DNA from: Calocera cornea HHB12733
Taxonomy: Eukaryota > Basidiomycota > Dacrymycetes > Dacrymycetales > Dacrymycetaceae
NCBI GenBank assembly: GCA_001632435.1
Contig: KV423999.1
Location: 46,707 to 110,706, forward strand
DNA: 64,000 nt
Direction of reading: 5' to 3'
A program made the position numbers and the translations under genes. The notes beneath the pieces are model-generated. The model worked only from the letters and a program-made list of their open reading frames with translations. It was not told where the DNA came from and searched no databases. Positions 20,651-34,761 of the stretch are shown one piece after another; within the stretch, counting starts at the first letter, position 1; every line of letters starts with the position of its first letter.

Positions 20651-22629
20651 ATGGCCCTCTCCAAGCACATCGACCCCACGGCGCTGCTCGCCGCCGCCCG
20701 CGCACACCCCCACCGCCGCCTCGTTGCGCGCGAGCACCGCGAGATCCACGAGGGATCGTATGCCTCCCGCTTCGAGTCCGATGCAGAGGTGCCGAAGTTC
20801 AAGATTCCCCAGACGGGCGTGAGCTCCAAGGGTGCGTATATGCGCGTACTACTTGAGAGGGGAGTGTATGCTGATGGGAATTGGGATTGTGCGGACAGCG
20901 GCCTACCAGATCATCCATGATGAGATGGACCTAGACGGCAGCCCCTTGCTGAACTTTGCCTCCTTTGTGCACACCTGGAGTACGTCCTTCTTCCCACATC
21001 TGCGTGGAAGGTACTAATACAGCGCAGTGCCCGAGGAAGCCAACAAGCTGATGATGGAGAACATCAACAAGAACTTTGCGGACCAAGACGAGTACCCGGC
21101 GACGCAGGCGATCCACACGCGCTGCATATCCATGCTGGGCGAGCTGTGGCACGCGCCCAAGGGCGAGGCGATCGGCACGGCCACGACCGGCAGCAGCGAG
21201 GCGATCATGCTGGGCGGGCTGGCGCTCAAGCGGCGCTGGCAGAATAAGCGCAAGGCTGAGGGGAAGAGCACCGCTAGCCCCAACATCATCTTCGGCGCGA
21301 ATGCGCAGGTCGCCCTGGAGAAGTTCGCCAGGTACTGGGAGGTCGAGGCGCGCCTGGTACCAGTGACGGAGAAGGGGAACTATTGCCTGGACCCAAATGA
21401 CGCGATCAAGTTTGTGGACGAGAACACGATCGGCGTCATGGTCATCCTCGGGAGCACATACACGGGCCACTTCGAGCCCGTCTCGCTCATGGCCGAGCTG
21501 CGTGCGTCCCTCTCATTACCTCCTTCTGGCGCATACAGGTTGCTGATGTGGTTGCATGGGCAGTGGACGAGTACGAGACGAAGACAGGCATCGACATCCC
21601 CATCCACGTCGATGCGGCCAGCGGCGGGTTCGTGGCGCCCTTCGCGTACCCCACCTACAAGTGGTCGTTTGATATCCCCCGTGTGGTCTCGATCAAGTAC
21701 GTCCCTTGCCTGCAACTACAGTACTAGTAGTTCATACTAACGGCGCTCGCAGCACCTCGGGGCACAAATTCGGCCTCGTCTACGCGGGCCTAGGCTGGAT
21801 TCTCTTCCGCAACAAATCCATGCTCCCCTCCGAGCTGATCTTCGAGCTGCACTACCTCGGCAACACCGAGTACACGTACACGCTGAACTTCTCCCGCCCT
21901 TCCGCGCCCATCCTCGGGCAGTACTTCAACTTCCTCAACCTGGGCTTCGAGGGGTACCGCCGGATCATCCTCGCAGACCTGAAGAACGCGCGCCTGCTGT
22001 CGAACGCCCTCGAGCTCTCGGGCTACTTCAAGGTCCTCTCCCAGGTGCACCTGCCGCTCGCCGCCTCCCCCTCGGGCATCGTAGGCGCGGCGCAGAAAGC
22101 CGTCGGGGCCGTGCCCGACCCCGAGGACCCAGAGGCGTACGTCAAGGGCCTGCCGGTCGTCAGCTTCCGGTTCACGGACGAGTTCCGCGAGCAGTACCCG
22201 CACGTCAAGCAGGTGTGGATCCAGAGCCTGCTCCGCACCAAGGGGTGGATCGTGCCCAACTATGCGCTGCCGCCCGCGCTGGAGAAGGTCGAGATCCTCA
22301 GGATCGTCGTCAGGGAGAGCGTGTCGGGGGACCTGATTGAGCGCGTGCTGGCGGATCTGATGGAGATCACTGAATCGCTTATGAGTGCGTGCCTTCTGGC
22401 TTTCTTTCCCATCTTTCCGCTTGTCGCTTCCTGTTTCATTACTCTAGCTCTCGCATCCCTCGTCTCAGAGCACCGTACTGACGTGCGAGCGGTAGACAAC
22501 ACGGACGTATCCATGCTCATGGCAACCTTCACGGGCCAATTGTCACTCAGGGACGAGGCGCACCACGGGCGCCTCTCAAAGTCGGACTTCCAGGGCGTGG
22601 AAACCAACACGGACTCGACTCAGTGTTAA
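20651..22629 (+). CDS. Glutamate decarboxylase
   Basis: Exons 20651-20831, 20899-20979, 21028-21501, 21564-21696, 21753-22384 and 22496-22629 give 544 aa. PLP-dependent conversion of glutamate to GABA and CO2. Blocks in order: [16 protein letters not shown] (here [16 protein letters not shown]), [59 protein letters not shown], and [16 protein letters not shown] containing the PLP-binding lysine (SGHK). The rest, [19 protein letters not shown] onward, is typical of group II decarboxylases. The last intron is long for this genome (111 nt), so the final 44 residues are the least certain. In fungi the enzyme supports the GABA shunt and stress tolerance. Confidence 0.95.
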
Positions 22630-22762
22630 TGAGCGGGCTGCTCGTTGTCATTCTGTACTACATACAAAATCGCAGGTGGACCTTCGTAGCATATGAAGAG
22701 AGGGGAGAGGATTTGTAGTACGATATGAAGACTAAATGAAGATTGCCACTAAGCGTACGAGT

Positions 22763-23206
22763 TCACCGAAGCAGCCCGATCAGATCGCAGTGGCTAACCG
22801 AGCCTTCAAAGGGAGCCGTGGTTTTGGCGGGGTCGTCACTATCATAAATCTTCAAATCGAACACGGGGTAGTCAACGTGGGGGCCCCACTGCGGCCCGTT
22901 TGGAGTCATCGACTCCAGCTGGCACAAGAGTTCCTCCAACTCCGGGTCATAATGCATTGTGATGTTCGACCCTCCAGTATGCGAAAATTCGCTGGGGTTA
23001 TCCTTCCAAGCAGTTGAAAGATCATCGCGGGCTGCCCAATGTATAGCAACAATATACCTTTCCCATGACCGACTCTCGTTTGAAGAATGGAGCTTGCGGC
23101 AGGCTGGCAAGTCCCCAGTCCGAGATGGCTGATTCAAGGGTCTACCGAACGCCCCATTGCCCCACCCCACACAACCCTTTGGTGGCGTGTCCAGCCATCT
23201 CGACAT
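22763..23206 (-). CDS. Hypothetical ORF (weak)
   Basis: An open frame of about 147 codons from an ATG near 23206 (MSRWLDTPP) to a stop at 22763. It is acidic at the C-terminal end (HYDPELEELLCQLESM, YPVFDLKIYDSDDP). I do not recognise it. No homology block, no signal peptide, and a possible donor inside it mean it could be a terminal exon of an unmodelled gene or non-coding. It lies between two plus-strand genes. Confidence 0.25.
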   Translation of the reverse strand: MSRWLDTPPKGCVGWGNGAFGRPLNQPSRTGDLPACRKLHSSNESRSWERYIVAIHWAARDDLSTAWKDNPSEFSHTGGSNITMHYDPELEELLCQLESMTPNGPQWGPHVDYPVFDLKIYDSDDPAKTTAPFEGSVSHCDLIGLLR

Positions 23207-23515
23207 GAGCCTGCCTCCAACTCCGCCAACTTGTCTCAAACCTCGCCGATCACAATTCTATTTACAGCTCCTGGGCTGGAACGATATACCGTGCCCCGGG
23301 CACTTCCCACCCCATGAACAAAGGTCTCTGGCTGACGGCTCGGGTACTACTGGCAGCCTCTTGCTATGCGTTAGAGGCCGGACCAGCCATCCCAGGGTAC
23401 CTTACCCATGCACATATAGTCTGCAGCTGCTCTGAACTGCTGGCGCCCGCCTGCTCACTCTCTTCACCCTCTGGTGGAATCATCAGCTCGAGTACAAGAT
23501 GTCCCGTTCGGCACA
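23207..23515. other. Intergenic, upstream of the membrane-protein gene
   Basis: No gene seen; presumed promoter region of the membrane-protein gene starting at 23516. Confidence 0.4.
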
Positions 23516-24704
23516 ATGACACTTGTAAGCACATTCCCGTTAAATCAGACGGGGATCGTCTCCATATGGACGGAGGTACGCTCCTTTCACACTCTGCTTA
23601 TTGTTCCATCGAGCTTACTATCCTTATGACCCGTAGGCACTCGTATATGGTACGACAACCCGCAGTTTCCAACGAGGTAGCGTAACTGACTCTGCCAAGG
23701 CATGTTTCTGCCGATCTTCTGCACTGCGCTCTATGTGCTCGTCTGTCGACACGGAATTCGAAAGGAGACAGAGAAGATAAACAAGGTGCGTCTGACGCTG
23801 TCAAGGACATTCCAACGTATGCTGATCCTCCGGAAGGCAATGCTTTGCACGGCTCTACTCATGTTCGCCCTAGCTACTGCTCACCTGGGCGTGGATGCAT
23901 GGCGCATGATGACAGCATACGTGTATCTCGCGAGAGGCCAGGTAGATGAGCCGTCGGCCTTTTTCAGGGACATGGGACAGCCCACTTTCTCCGCCAAATA
24001 TTCAATCTACGTCAGCCAGAATTTGGTTGGAGACGCATTCAACGTGAGTTGCCAGAGTCATCTGTACAAAAGGTTCTGACCAATTTTTCTGGAAGATCTA
24101 CCGCTCTTGGCTCGTTTGGCAGCGCAATCCTTGGATTCTTGCCCCTCTTATCACACTATGGGCGGCAGCAGCAGCATCTGGCTACTACTGTACTGCTTAT
24201 TTGTTCAGCACTGCCGATGATGACGATAGCGTAGGCCGCGTCCTTTGGAAGAATTCTACGAGATCTAATCACGAAAGTCCAGTTGTTCAACGCTCCCTAC
24301 GAGGCCTGGATAACAACATTCTACGTTCTCGCCCTCGCACAGAACATCATCAGTACGACTTTGATCACCATCAGATTGTGGGATCGGGAACGCAATATGA
24401 TGAAAGGGCGTAAGGGCCGACTAACCCTAATCCCCATCCTTCGTATCGTGGTCGAATCTGCAATTCTGTTTCTCTGCGCACAGCTGGTGCTCCTGGTTCT
24501 CTTCGCAGTCAACTCCAATGCACAATATATCATACTCGAGAGTCTTTGCTCTCTTACCGTAAGCACTCATCACATGGGGTGTCAATGTAAAGCTAATCCG
24601 TGGGACAGGGCATCGCATTTTCGCTCGTGATTATCAGAGTGGCTATTCACTCCCAACACTTCCTCGTCATTTCACCACCCAGCAGTGCTCTCGGGAGTGC
24701 TTAG
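23516..24704 (+). CDS. Multi-pass membrane protein of the Agaricomycete seven-helix type
   Basis: Exons 23516-23575, 23637-23649 (13 nt), 23700-24043, 24096-24230, 24283-24558 and 24609-24704. A 51-nt stretch inside exon 3 beginning GTGCGT at about 23787 may be a further in-frame intron, giving 290 rather than 307 aa. The joined start reads IWTEALVYGMFLPIFCTALYVLV, which is how this family usually begins. Hydrophobic helices follow: AMLCTALLMFALATAHLG, IYRSWLVWQRN then WILAPLITLWAAAAASGYY, WITTFYVLALAQNIISTTLI, SAILFLCAQLVLLVLFAV, and IAFSLVIIRVAI. The YRSWLVWQRN block between helices is characteristic. Function of the family is unknown; it is abundant in mushroom genomes and often variable. 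The micro-exon is supported by frame and family fit only. Confidence 0.75.
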
Positions 24705-24801
24705 CAATATCAGTTACCAGGACTGTCTATGTACATCGACTAGGCATACAATAGGACAAGCTATTTTTTCAACATCCAGTGCGGGAAAAGGAGAGGCGAG
24801 A

Positions 24802-27219
24802 TCAGTGGTTGCCGTTTGGTAGGGGATTGGTATGGCAGCATGCTGCCGTCTCATTGGTCATCTTGCCGTTGACCCCGTTGGTCTTGCCTTTCTCGTACAG
24901 GGTCGATTGGTTTGCGCTCTGTGCGCTTCGAGGAACGTCCAGTGCAGCTATATCAAGGCATGTCAGCTAATGTCATAGGAGGAGGAGGAGGAGGGCGTAC
25001 GTGACTTATCAAAGAAGCCATTAGGTCGCATCGACACCATTAGGCGCTCAACGGGCATCACAGGGAAGTCTTCCGGGCGAGGGTTGTGTGTCAAACCGAA
25101 TGCTGGACAACGTTCAGCAACATGCCTCTATCTGGAGTTGGAAAACGCACTGTGCCAGAACACGACGTCCTCATTCTCGACATTGTCCTTCCGCTCACTC
25201 CAGACTTCCAGTCCAGTACCCTTCTTGCTCTGGTTTGTGAACTCGCCAGCTGCATACAGCTCACCATCGTTGTACTTGGTGACCCAGACCGGCTTCGTCG
25301 CGAAGCCGGCACGCTTAGCATCGAAGCTGTCAGGACCCATGAGCAGCATCTGGCTGGGGGCTGTCATGATCTTGTACGATACGGGCTTGTGGGTGATCTT
25401 GTTGATGACAGAGTCGTTTCGAATCTTGTAAGTCCTGTGCAGGGGCACGCTGGTCTCGTAGGCACCCGCCTCGGTGATCTTGGTATCCTTGGTAGTGTAC
25501 CCGACGCCCCACTTGTTCTTAGCCGGGTCTGCCGCCAAAGGAACGCTGTCCTCCCAGAAGACGGTGTTCTTGTATCCGTCAATGGCGGGATCGATGCGGA
25601 GGTTGAATAGATGCTGATGGTAGCTGCCCACAACACCAGGGGCGACGTTCGTCCCCCACTCGCATGTCTCGCCATCTTGGTTCTCGAAGGGAATCGTGCT
25701 GAGAATACCCGTGGCACGGACCTCGAAATCGATGCCAGCAGCCTGATCGAAGATCCACGCGAAGATGTATTCGTAGTTGGCCACCGTGCAGATCATCTGG
25801 ACGACGAGCTGGCGGTTGCGAGCGACGGTCGCAGCTCCCGAGCGATAGTTGGTGTGCTTGTGGAGCAATCCGCCGTCCTGCTCGTGCAGGCAGATCACGT
25901 TCTTCAACAGGACCGGGTTGCCCTGAGAGTCCGTCCGGTACCCGTCAAAGTACTTGATGTGGCCAAGACAGTCGCAGCCTAGCGCCAGCTGGTTTGCGGT
26001 AATGCCCAGGCCGACATCACCAACGTCGAAGGCCTGCTTGCGGTGATATGGGGCACGAGGATCTTAGGACCATTCAGCATTGACCTTCGCGTGAGGGGTA
26101 GATCGGCACTCACCGCCGTAAGGTACAGTCATCTCGTTCATGCTCAGACGATAGAACGTATTCCTGCCATCATATGTCACGTTGTAGATGACCATGCCAT
26201 CGCGGTAGTTGAAGCCGAGCCTGAACCTCCACTTTTGCCATTGGATGAGGTTGTCCTCGCTGACGCTGAAGCTCGGGCCCTCGGGCTGTTGGACGATGTA
26301 TGGCTTGAGGTCGGTTCGGACGGGCTCATCAAGCAGGTCGTGTGCGTACTGGACCGCCTTGACAGGCTTCCAAGGCGCAACCGGCACACCTTCGTACGAG
26401 TCACCGGAGGGGAGGTAGTCCATCCGGACCAGCTCGAGCTTGACGGCGTCGAAGACAGGTGAGAAGAGCGCGGGCAGACTATAATGATTGCACTCCGGGT
26501 GGTCCTTCTCTACGACGTACATGTAGCACTGGATCAAGCGGCGATTCTCGTTCTCATCGTCCGTGCCGTAGATCCAGGGGTCGGTGCAGACGCTGTATCC
26601 AGCAGGGAGCTGCAGCTTCTCGATCTCGGCGAGGACCGCGGGGTGCTGCAGGCAGAACTTCTCGATCGCAATCATCTCATCCACATCTGGGGAGTATATA
26701 AGATGGGATGACTCGTAACACTGTAATCCATCACGCACCGATTGGTCCCTGGATAGCAGCGGGCAACTCCTTCAACGACACCATCTTGCCCGTAGAAGGG
26801 GTCAGGATTGCCTTATAAAAGATGCCCTTGTCCATTCCTGGAATGAGAATTACCATATTCAGCTATCCCGTGTCCAAAAATGGAAATGGATAGCACACAC
26901 TATGGAAGTAGCTGAAGGTCAGCCTAGTCGGCTTTGGAGGCAATGGCGTCCCCAGCCGCTCAGCCTCGATATACGGAATGACATCTGCTTTTGTAGGTTC
27001 GAGGAGCTCGATGACCTTGAACCTGAGCGGGACGTCGGGGAACTGAGCCTTGAGGATGGAGACAGTGTTGCGAATCTCAGTAGGCGTGAGGGGGTCGAAC
27101 GGGTGGAGCTCGCTCTCCGGGCTCGGCCCGGCATGCTTCCCGTTGACAGCGCCGTTGGAGGTCGGGAGCACATTGGCGATGGCGCCCTTGAGGGACTGCA
27201 TGTTCATTGCTCCAATCAT
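24802..27219 (-). CDS. Copper amine oxidase
   Basis: Complement of exons 24802-24947, 25001-25102, 25151-26062, 26114-26686, 26739-26837 and 26901-27219, giving 716 aa. Oxidative deamination of primary amines with release of aldehyde, ammonia and hydrogen peroxide. The topaquinone-forming tyrosine is in [13 protein letters not shown]. The catalytic-base region is [12 protein letters not shown]. Copper ligands are in [12 protein letters not shown] and after [20 protein letters not shown]2- and N3-like domains precede ([18 protein letters not shown]). There is no signal peptide; the end NPLPNGNH is not a clear peroxisomal tripeptide. ATG at 27219 was chosen; a second in-frame ATG lies 4 codons later. 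A TATA element (TATATAA, 27321-27327) lies about 100 bp upstream. Confidence 0.95.
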
Positions 27220-27320
27220 TGTCGGAGACACGCAGGGTAAGAGAAGCGGAGGTCGTGCAGTCTACAAAGGGGACTGAAGGTCGCCCGGAACGGATGGTGA
27301 GAGATTAAATGAGCCATGGA

Positions 27321-27327
27321 TTATATA
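27321..27327 (-). promoter_or_regulatory. TATA box of the copper amine oxidase gene
   Basis: TATATAA on the minus strand, about 100 bp before the ATG at 27219. Confidence 0.5.
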
Positions 27328-28271
27328 CGAGTATGGGAGGCGTATACCCGGTACAAGGTGTCGCTTGGGCATGTCCTTATCTTGCCCGACCGGGTCACCT
27401 AAGGATTCAGGGTTCGCTCGCTTAGCGACACGTGGGGTAACTAATTGGGCGGACACCGCAGCCTTAAAAGGCTCTTTCCACGAAGAGGATGATGACACTA
27501 CTGACAGCGTTCTCGCCTTCTCCAACGTCTTCCGAACGTATGACTGCTCACTGCTCGGCCGAGAGTCAAGGCGAAGTACTGAAATATACCGACGGGCCGC
27601 GGTCCTACCCTTATTCTGCGTGATACCGCCCGGAGACTCGGAGCGATAGCCCGGTCTTTCTGACAGTATTGACGTTATCGATAGCTGCTCGGCCTATGGG
27701 AATCCAGGATACGACAGCCTCGGAGTGATTGCGAATATGCGGGGCGAATGGTGGGTACCTGGGGACGGCAAAGCCAATCAACCGCAGCATCCTGAACTGT
27801 GCAAGGGCGGCGCTCCCGGAACGCAGCCAGCAGCCATCGGCTTATGCTCAACTGGCTTCTTCCAAGCGGCTCCGGGCCCGTGCTTCTGGCCTGCATGGTG
27901 TATTATTCGTCTCGCTTCGGCATGCTTCCGCTAGGAACGGTGGCCTTGGGCGCTTATGTATCCTGCTATTGTCGCTAGACGCCGGTGAAGCACGTGGCCT
28001 CAGCAGTGGCAACGCGCGCGATGCTTCCTGGATGCTGGCTTCTGCACCAAGCAACCGGCTGTCTCATCCAATGAAAGACCCGAGCGTCTGGCACAGCAGC
28101 TAGGATACAGCGCTTAAGCTCAATCTGGGCCTTGCAATTATCCATAAATATACAGAAGAGCTGCACCGGCGAAGCAGCTAATCTCATGCTCTTTCAAACT
28201 CTTCTTCTACACAAACCACATTCCTTCATAGTACTTACCTTCATTAGCAGACATACCCAAACAGCCTCGAT
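27328..28271. other. Intergenic between divergent genes
   Basis: About 0.95 kb with no supportable gene. A TATA-like ATAAATATA near 28143-28151 probably serves the zinc-finger gene at 28272. Confidence 0.45.
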
Positions 28272-30476
28272 ATGAGCGTGCCAACAACGGCCTCGCTCGA
28301 TGAGACACTAGTGTTTCTCAACAGCCTAAGCAGCTTCAACGCCGTTGCGGCCCATGCCGATCCGTTCAGTAACTGGGAAGACTTGCTGAACGACTATCCC
28401 AATCGACAAGTCAGGCGAGTCCTGGGTAGCGGGAGTTCTGGTAGCTCTCGTTGGCTAGAGGCATCTGATATCGCCGGTAGTAGGAGACCGTCTGGTGAGC
28501 AGTTCTACTCGCTGGCCCTTGGTCGTCACATTTAACATGTCCCAGAGTCGTCGGCCGAACACTCAAGCGACAGACGATCGTCTGCTGTTTCAGGTTATTC
28601 CGCGGACTATGTCCCGTCCGAAACGTCGGCACCGTCTACCAGAAGCTCGGCACCGTCGTCCAGCCCTGGCTTCCTGAAAGCCGCCTACGTAGCAGAGAGC
28701 ACTGCAGCCTCGAGCAATATCGGAAGTGCAGCCGGCTCTAGAAACACCAGTGATACGTCAGAAGATGATCCAGTTCAACAAGAGCAACCACCGCAGCCAC
28801 CGCAGCTGCAGGGAGAAGATGCCGAAGCAAGTAGTGCCTGGCAAGGTGGCGAGGAGAGCAACTGGACTGACAGCTCCATCGGCCTCACACGTTTAACACC
28901 CGACGAAGCCTGGAATGCCGAATTGATGATCCCAGTCATTACCCTTGAGAGCCTACAGACGAGTTCACCCCATGACGTCCGTCCCAAGAGTGCCTTCAGG
29001 GTGACAGATATGGAAACATTTGAGGCTGCATCAAGCGCTTTGCTCGACACGGTGCACCAACCCTACACTCAAGAATACATCGCCCACTATTGTGGAGATA
29101 CCGTGGAGGCTACATCTTCAGTGGCTGGTGCAGCGACTAGCAATCCGGTGAGCTCGACACCTCAAGTGACGTATCCTCACTTTCCAGACGACATCGCAAC
29201 AACGATGCTGGATACTCTTTCTGCACAAGCAAGCCCGACGGCCGCACCTTCCGTTTTGGATATCTTCAGCGCATGGAGCTCTGTGCAGCAGAATGCAACC
29301 GTGTCTCCTCTCTATTCCAATATCTACGACTACCCTCTCCCGTTCGGTAGCGACCCTACACCGGTCTCAGCCGATCTTCAGGCTTCGACATCTGCGTATC
29401 CCTGGACTGGCCTGCTGAGTACCGGAGGGCTGGCGGTGGGCGGCTCCGCGTGGCCCATCAACGCCGACCGAGGATCGAGCAGTTCCCCCCTGACCCCGCT
29501 TTCGTCCGACGTTTCCAGCAGCCCTAATCCTCTGGAGTCTCCCGAGAAGCCCGTCCCAGTTGTGCGGAGAAAGCGACCTCAGCGCCGTTTTGGCCCGAAG
29601 CGGCTTACCCATAAAGTGGAAGGGAAGGAGCTGACAAAGGACACGGGTGAGGTGTCCTACTACATGTGCGGGCTGCCCGTCTCCCCCGATAAGCCGCGCC
29701 TGGTCTGCGCCTACGTGACCACAGACTGCAGCAGCCTGAACCGGCACGTGACTGTGCGGCACGCGCAGAAGGAGTACGAGGACTACTGGCTTGGGAAGAA
29801 GCCGAACGCGTCTGAGCTCATCTTCGGCGGGCAGAGGCTTGAGCTCGGCGCCCGATGCGTCGTGTGCGGGCTGCAGCTCGCCCGGCCGGACGCGACGAAG
29901 CGGCACATGCGGCTCACGCACTCGGACGCCGAGATCATCCTCGCCGAGGAGGACGCCAGGGAGGGCAGGGGCCCGCTTTGGCTTCCCGGGCTGCGGAAGA
30001 AGGGCGCGTCGGCCGTGCCCGAGCGGCTGATCGAGCTGACTGAGGAGCAGCTGCGGCCCGCGCAGGAGCCCGGGCGCACGCTCCGCCCGTACCTCATCGT
30101 CGGCGAGGTGGCGGGGCCGAAGCAGTGGGTTGTGCGGATCTTGCGGGTGCTCGAGTGGGCGCGGGACGTGTACACGCTCGGGCGCGCGGAGCGCAATCAG
30201 AGGGACGCTGTGTTCATGGTTGCGGAGCGGGAGGAGGGCGGGATCCCGTTCTATACGCCCGGGGCAGAGGCGCGGGAGATGCATGAGGCGCAAGTGAGGG
30301 AGGCGAGGGAGGAGGAGGAGCGCGCGAGGGAGGCGGAGAGGAAGAGGAAGAGACAGAGGGCGTTCCTCCTCGAGGACTTTGAGGAGGGCGAGCAGGGCGA
30401 GCAGGGGCAGCGAGGAGGGGGCGTGGAGGACCGGGAGGAAGAGGATCGCAGCCCCAAGCGCACCCGCATAAGTTGA
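28272..30476 (+). CDS. C2H2-type zinc-finger protein, putative transcription factor
   Basis: Exons 28272-28494 and 28546-30476 give 717 aa. The first ~400 residues are Ser/Thr/Pro-rich and acidic, with a basic patch (VVRRKRPQRRFGPKRL) that could be a nuclear localisation signal. Two zinc-finger-like units follow: an atypical one (CAYVTTDCSSLNRHVTVRH) and a canonical C-x2-C-x12-H-x4-H (CVVCGLQLARPDATKRHMRL then TH). The C-terminal third is Glu/Arg-rich with predicted coiled coil (REAREEEERAREAERKRKRQ). The 51-nt intron was placed because it connects the short first exon in frame; the first exon carries the only upstream ATG. Nuclear location and DNA binding are inferred from the fingers; targets are unknown. 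Confidence 0.75.
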
Positions 30477-30596
30477 CGACCCAGTCCCATTATAGCCTGC
30501 TCTAGATACTCGTGTCCGTCCAGTTGTCTTCTATGTAGTACGCGTACCGGTACCCGTCTAGTTGTCTCTATGTAGTACAATCAGCGTCTAACGAGC

Positions 30597-31858
30597 TCAC
30601 GCCAGCGTATACTCCACGCCGATCTTGCCCTCCTTCAGGCCGCCTATAAGGTTCTCAGCACACAAAAGCGCCATCGTCTCGCGCGTCTCGATCGTCGCGC
30701 TTCCAATATGGGGGATGATGGAGCACCTGCGCCAGCAGGGAACATCGGATCAATCTGCTTGCTGCCACGGGAAGGGAGGAAGGGCTCACCGTGGCTCGTG
30801 CAGTAACGGGTGGTCCGCAGGGATGTTCGGTTCGCCCTCTATAACGTCGAGCCCCGCCGCCCAGATCCAGCCTTCCTTCAGGGCCTTCACCAGCGCGTCC
30901 GTGTCGACGATCGGGCCCCTCCCGGGGTTGACAAGCACCGCCGTCTTCTTCATCTTGCGCAGGAAGGCCTCGTCGACGATGTGGAACGTGTCCTTCCCCC
31001 CCGGGACGAGCGTGAAGAGGACGTCGCTCGACCTGGCCAGCTCATCCAGCTCCACGCGGCCGACGGACTCCAGCCCGAGCTTGGCCGCGAGAGCGCGGTC
31101 CTCCGCCGTCCGGTCCACCCGCCCGCTGTTGTAGTACACGCAGCGGGTGACCCCGAACGCAGCCATGCGCACCAGCGTCGCCTGGGAGATGCGCCCAAAC
31201 CCGAGGAAGCCGACCGTGCTCTGCTTCTTCGTGGGGCCCGAGCCGATCTGCGGCCCGCAGAACAGGTACGGGCCCCAGCCGAGGGAGCCCCACTTTCCCG
31301 CACGCAGCATTGCTTGGGACGCGGTCACGCAACGCGAGGCCATCAGAGCGAGCATTATGCTGCAGTCGGCGACTGGGCGCGGGTTAGAATGCGGGCGGGG
31401 AGGACGGAGCGGGAGGCGCACCGGCGTCGGTGAGCACCTCGGGCGTGTAGCCGATCCGGATGTGCCGCTTTGCCGCGGCGGAGAGGTCGACGTGGTCTGG
31501 GCACGCTATCAGCCTTATGCGAGGTATGGAGAAAGGTGAGGCACGCACCAACTCCAACGCTCATCGTGCTGATCACCTTGAGTTCCGGGCCGGCTACCGC
31601 GGCAGAACCATCACATCAGCGCTGCCCGCCCCTGTCCTCCCACAGCGCGCACTCACCAGCGTCGATGACCTTCTCCGAGATCTTCTCGCCGAGGGTGACG
31701 ACCATGCCCACGCTGCCCGGGGCATTGTCGAGCACCCACTGAGCGTCGGCCGGGGAGTCCTGGGGCCAGACGACGAGCTCCCAGTCGGGCTGGGCGCGCA
31801 GGAGGGCCATGGCCTGCTCGCCGATGTCGCGGCAGATGAGGATCTTGCTTTTGGCCAT
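30597..31858 (-). CDS. D-isomer-specific 2-hydroxyacid dehydrogenase (glyoxylate/hydroxypyruvate reductase-like)
   Basis: Complement of exons 30597-30726, 30790-31372, 31422-31496, 31549-31593 and 31657-31858, giving 344 aa. NAD(P)H-dependent reduction of 2-keto acids. Features: STMSVGVDHVDL substrate loop, [13 protein letters not shown], the NAD-binding motif [14 protein letters not shown], arginine/glutamate region [42 protein letters not shown] and the catalytic histidine in [14 protein letters not shown]. This combination matches GRHPR-like enzymes rather than formate or phosphoglycerate dehydrogenases. NPGRG replaces the more common NTGRG/NTARG. Divergent from CTP synthase with a 523-bp shared upstream region. 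Confidence 0.93.
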
Positions 31859-32381
31859 GGTTGAGGCGCTGGAGACTGGAGAGTGGAGAGTGTTGGTCGG
31901 TCTAGCAGGTACGGCACGGTCGCTCTGAGAAGTGCCTGAGCCGAAGCGTATATGTCCAAGAGAGAGGGAGCCGCCGCGGGCCGGCAAGTAGATACTCCGC
32001 GTCCCCGAGTCCGGCCACCACCACCACCACCACCAACCCTCGTCCGACTCAGCGCACTCACCCTCCTCCACATCTCACCCCCGTCCGGCGTCTCCCGACA
32101 ACCGGACCCGAGCCCGACCCCGACCCCGAACCCGCGCACACCCCGGTGGCTGTACCGGGTGCAGAGCGAGTCTGATCCCTTAGAGGAAGCAGAACGGAAG
32201 GGGATCAGACTCCGGAGACGCGTCGGGACATGACTCCTTGCTTCCGTCCCTGTTTTTGGCATGACGCGCCCAGGCAAAATCAGTCGCGTCCGACCCTACC
32301 CCCTCGCCCGCCTCGTCCTGCCTGCCCCCACCTCCTCCTCACACCACCCACAACACATAGACAGATCCCCACCACAGCGCC
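31859..32381. promoter_or_regulatory. Shared divergent promoter region with (CCA)n microsatellite
   Basis: 523 bp between two divergent start codons (2-hydroxyacid dehydrogenase and CTP synthase). Contains a short CCA trinucleotide run around 32016-32034. No gene. Confidence 0.5.

Positions 32382-34761
<2,380 letters not shown>

Noticed and set aside
29367..30293. 308-codon antisense frame under the zinc-finger gene
   Set aside because: Shadow frame caused by high third-position GC. The plus strand carries a canonical C2H2 finger.
32016..32071. Upstream in-frame extension of the 2-hydroxyacid dehydrogenase with a poly-Trp run
   Set aside because: The Trp run is a translated CCA microsatellite. 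The normal family N-terminus starts at the ATG at 31858.
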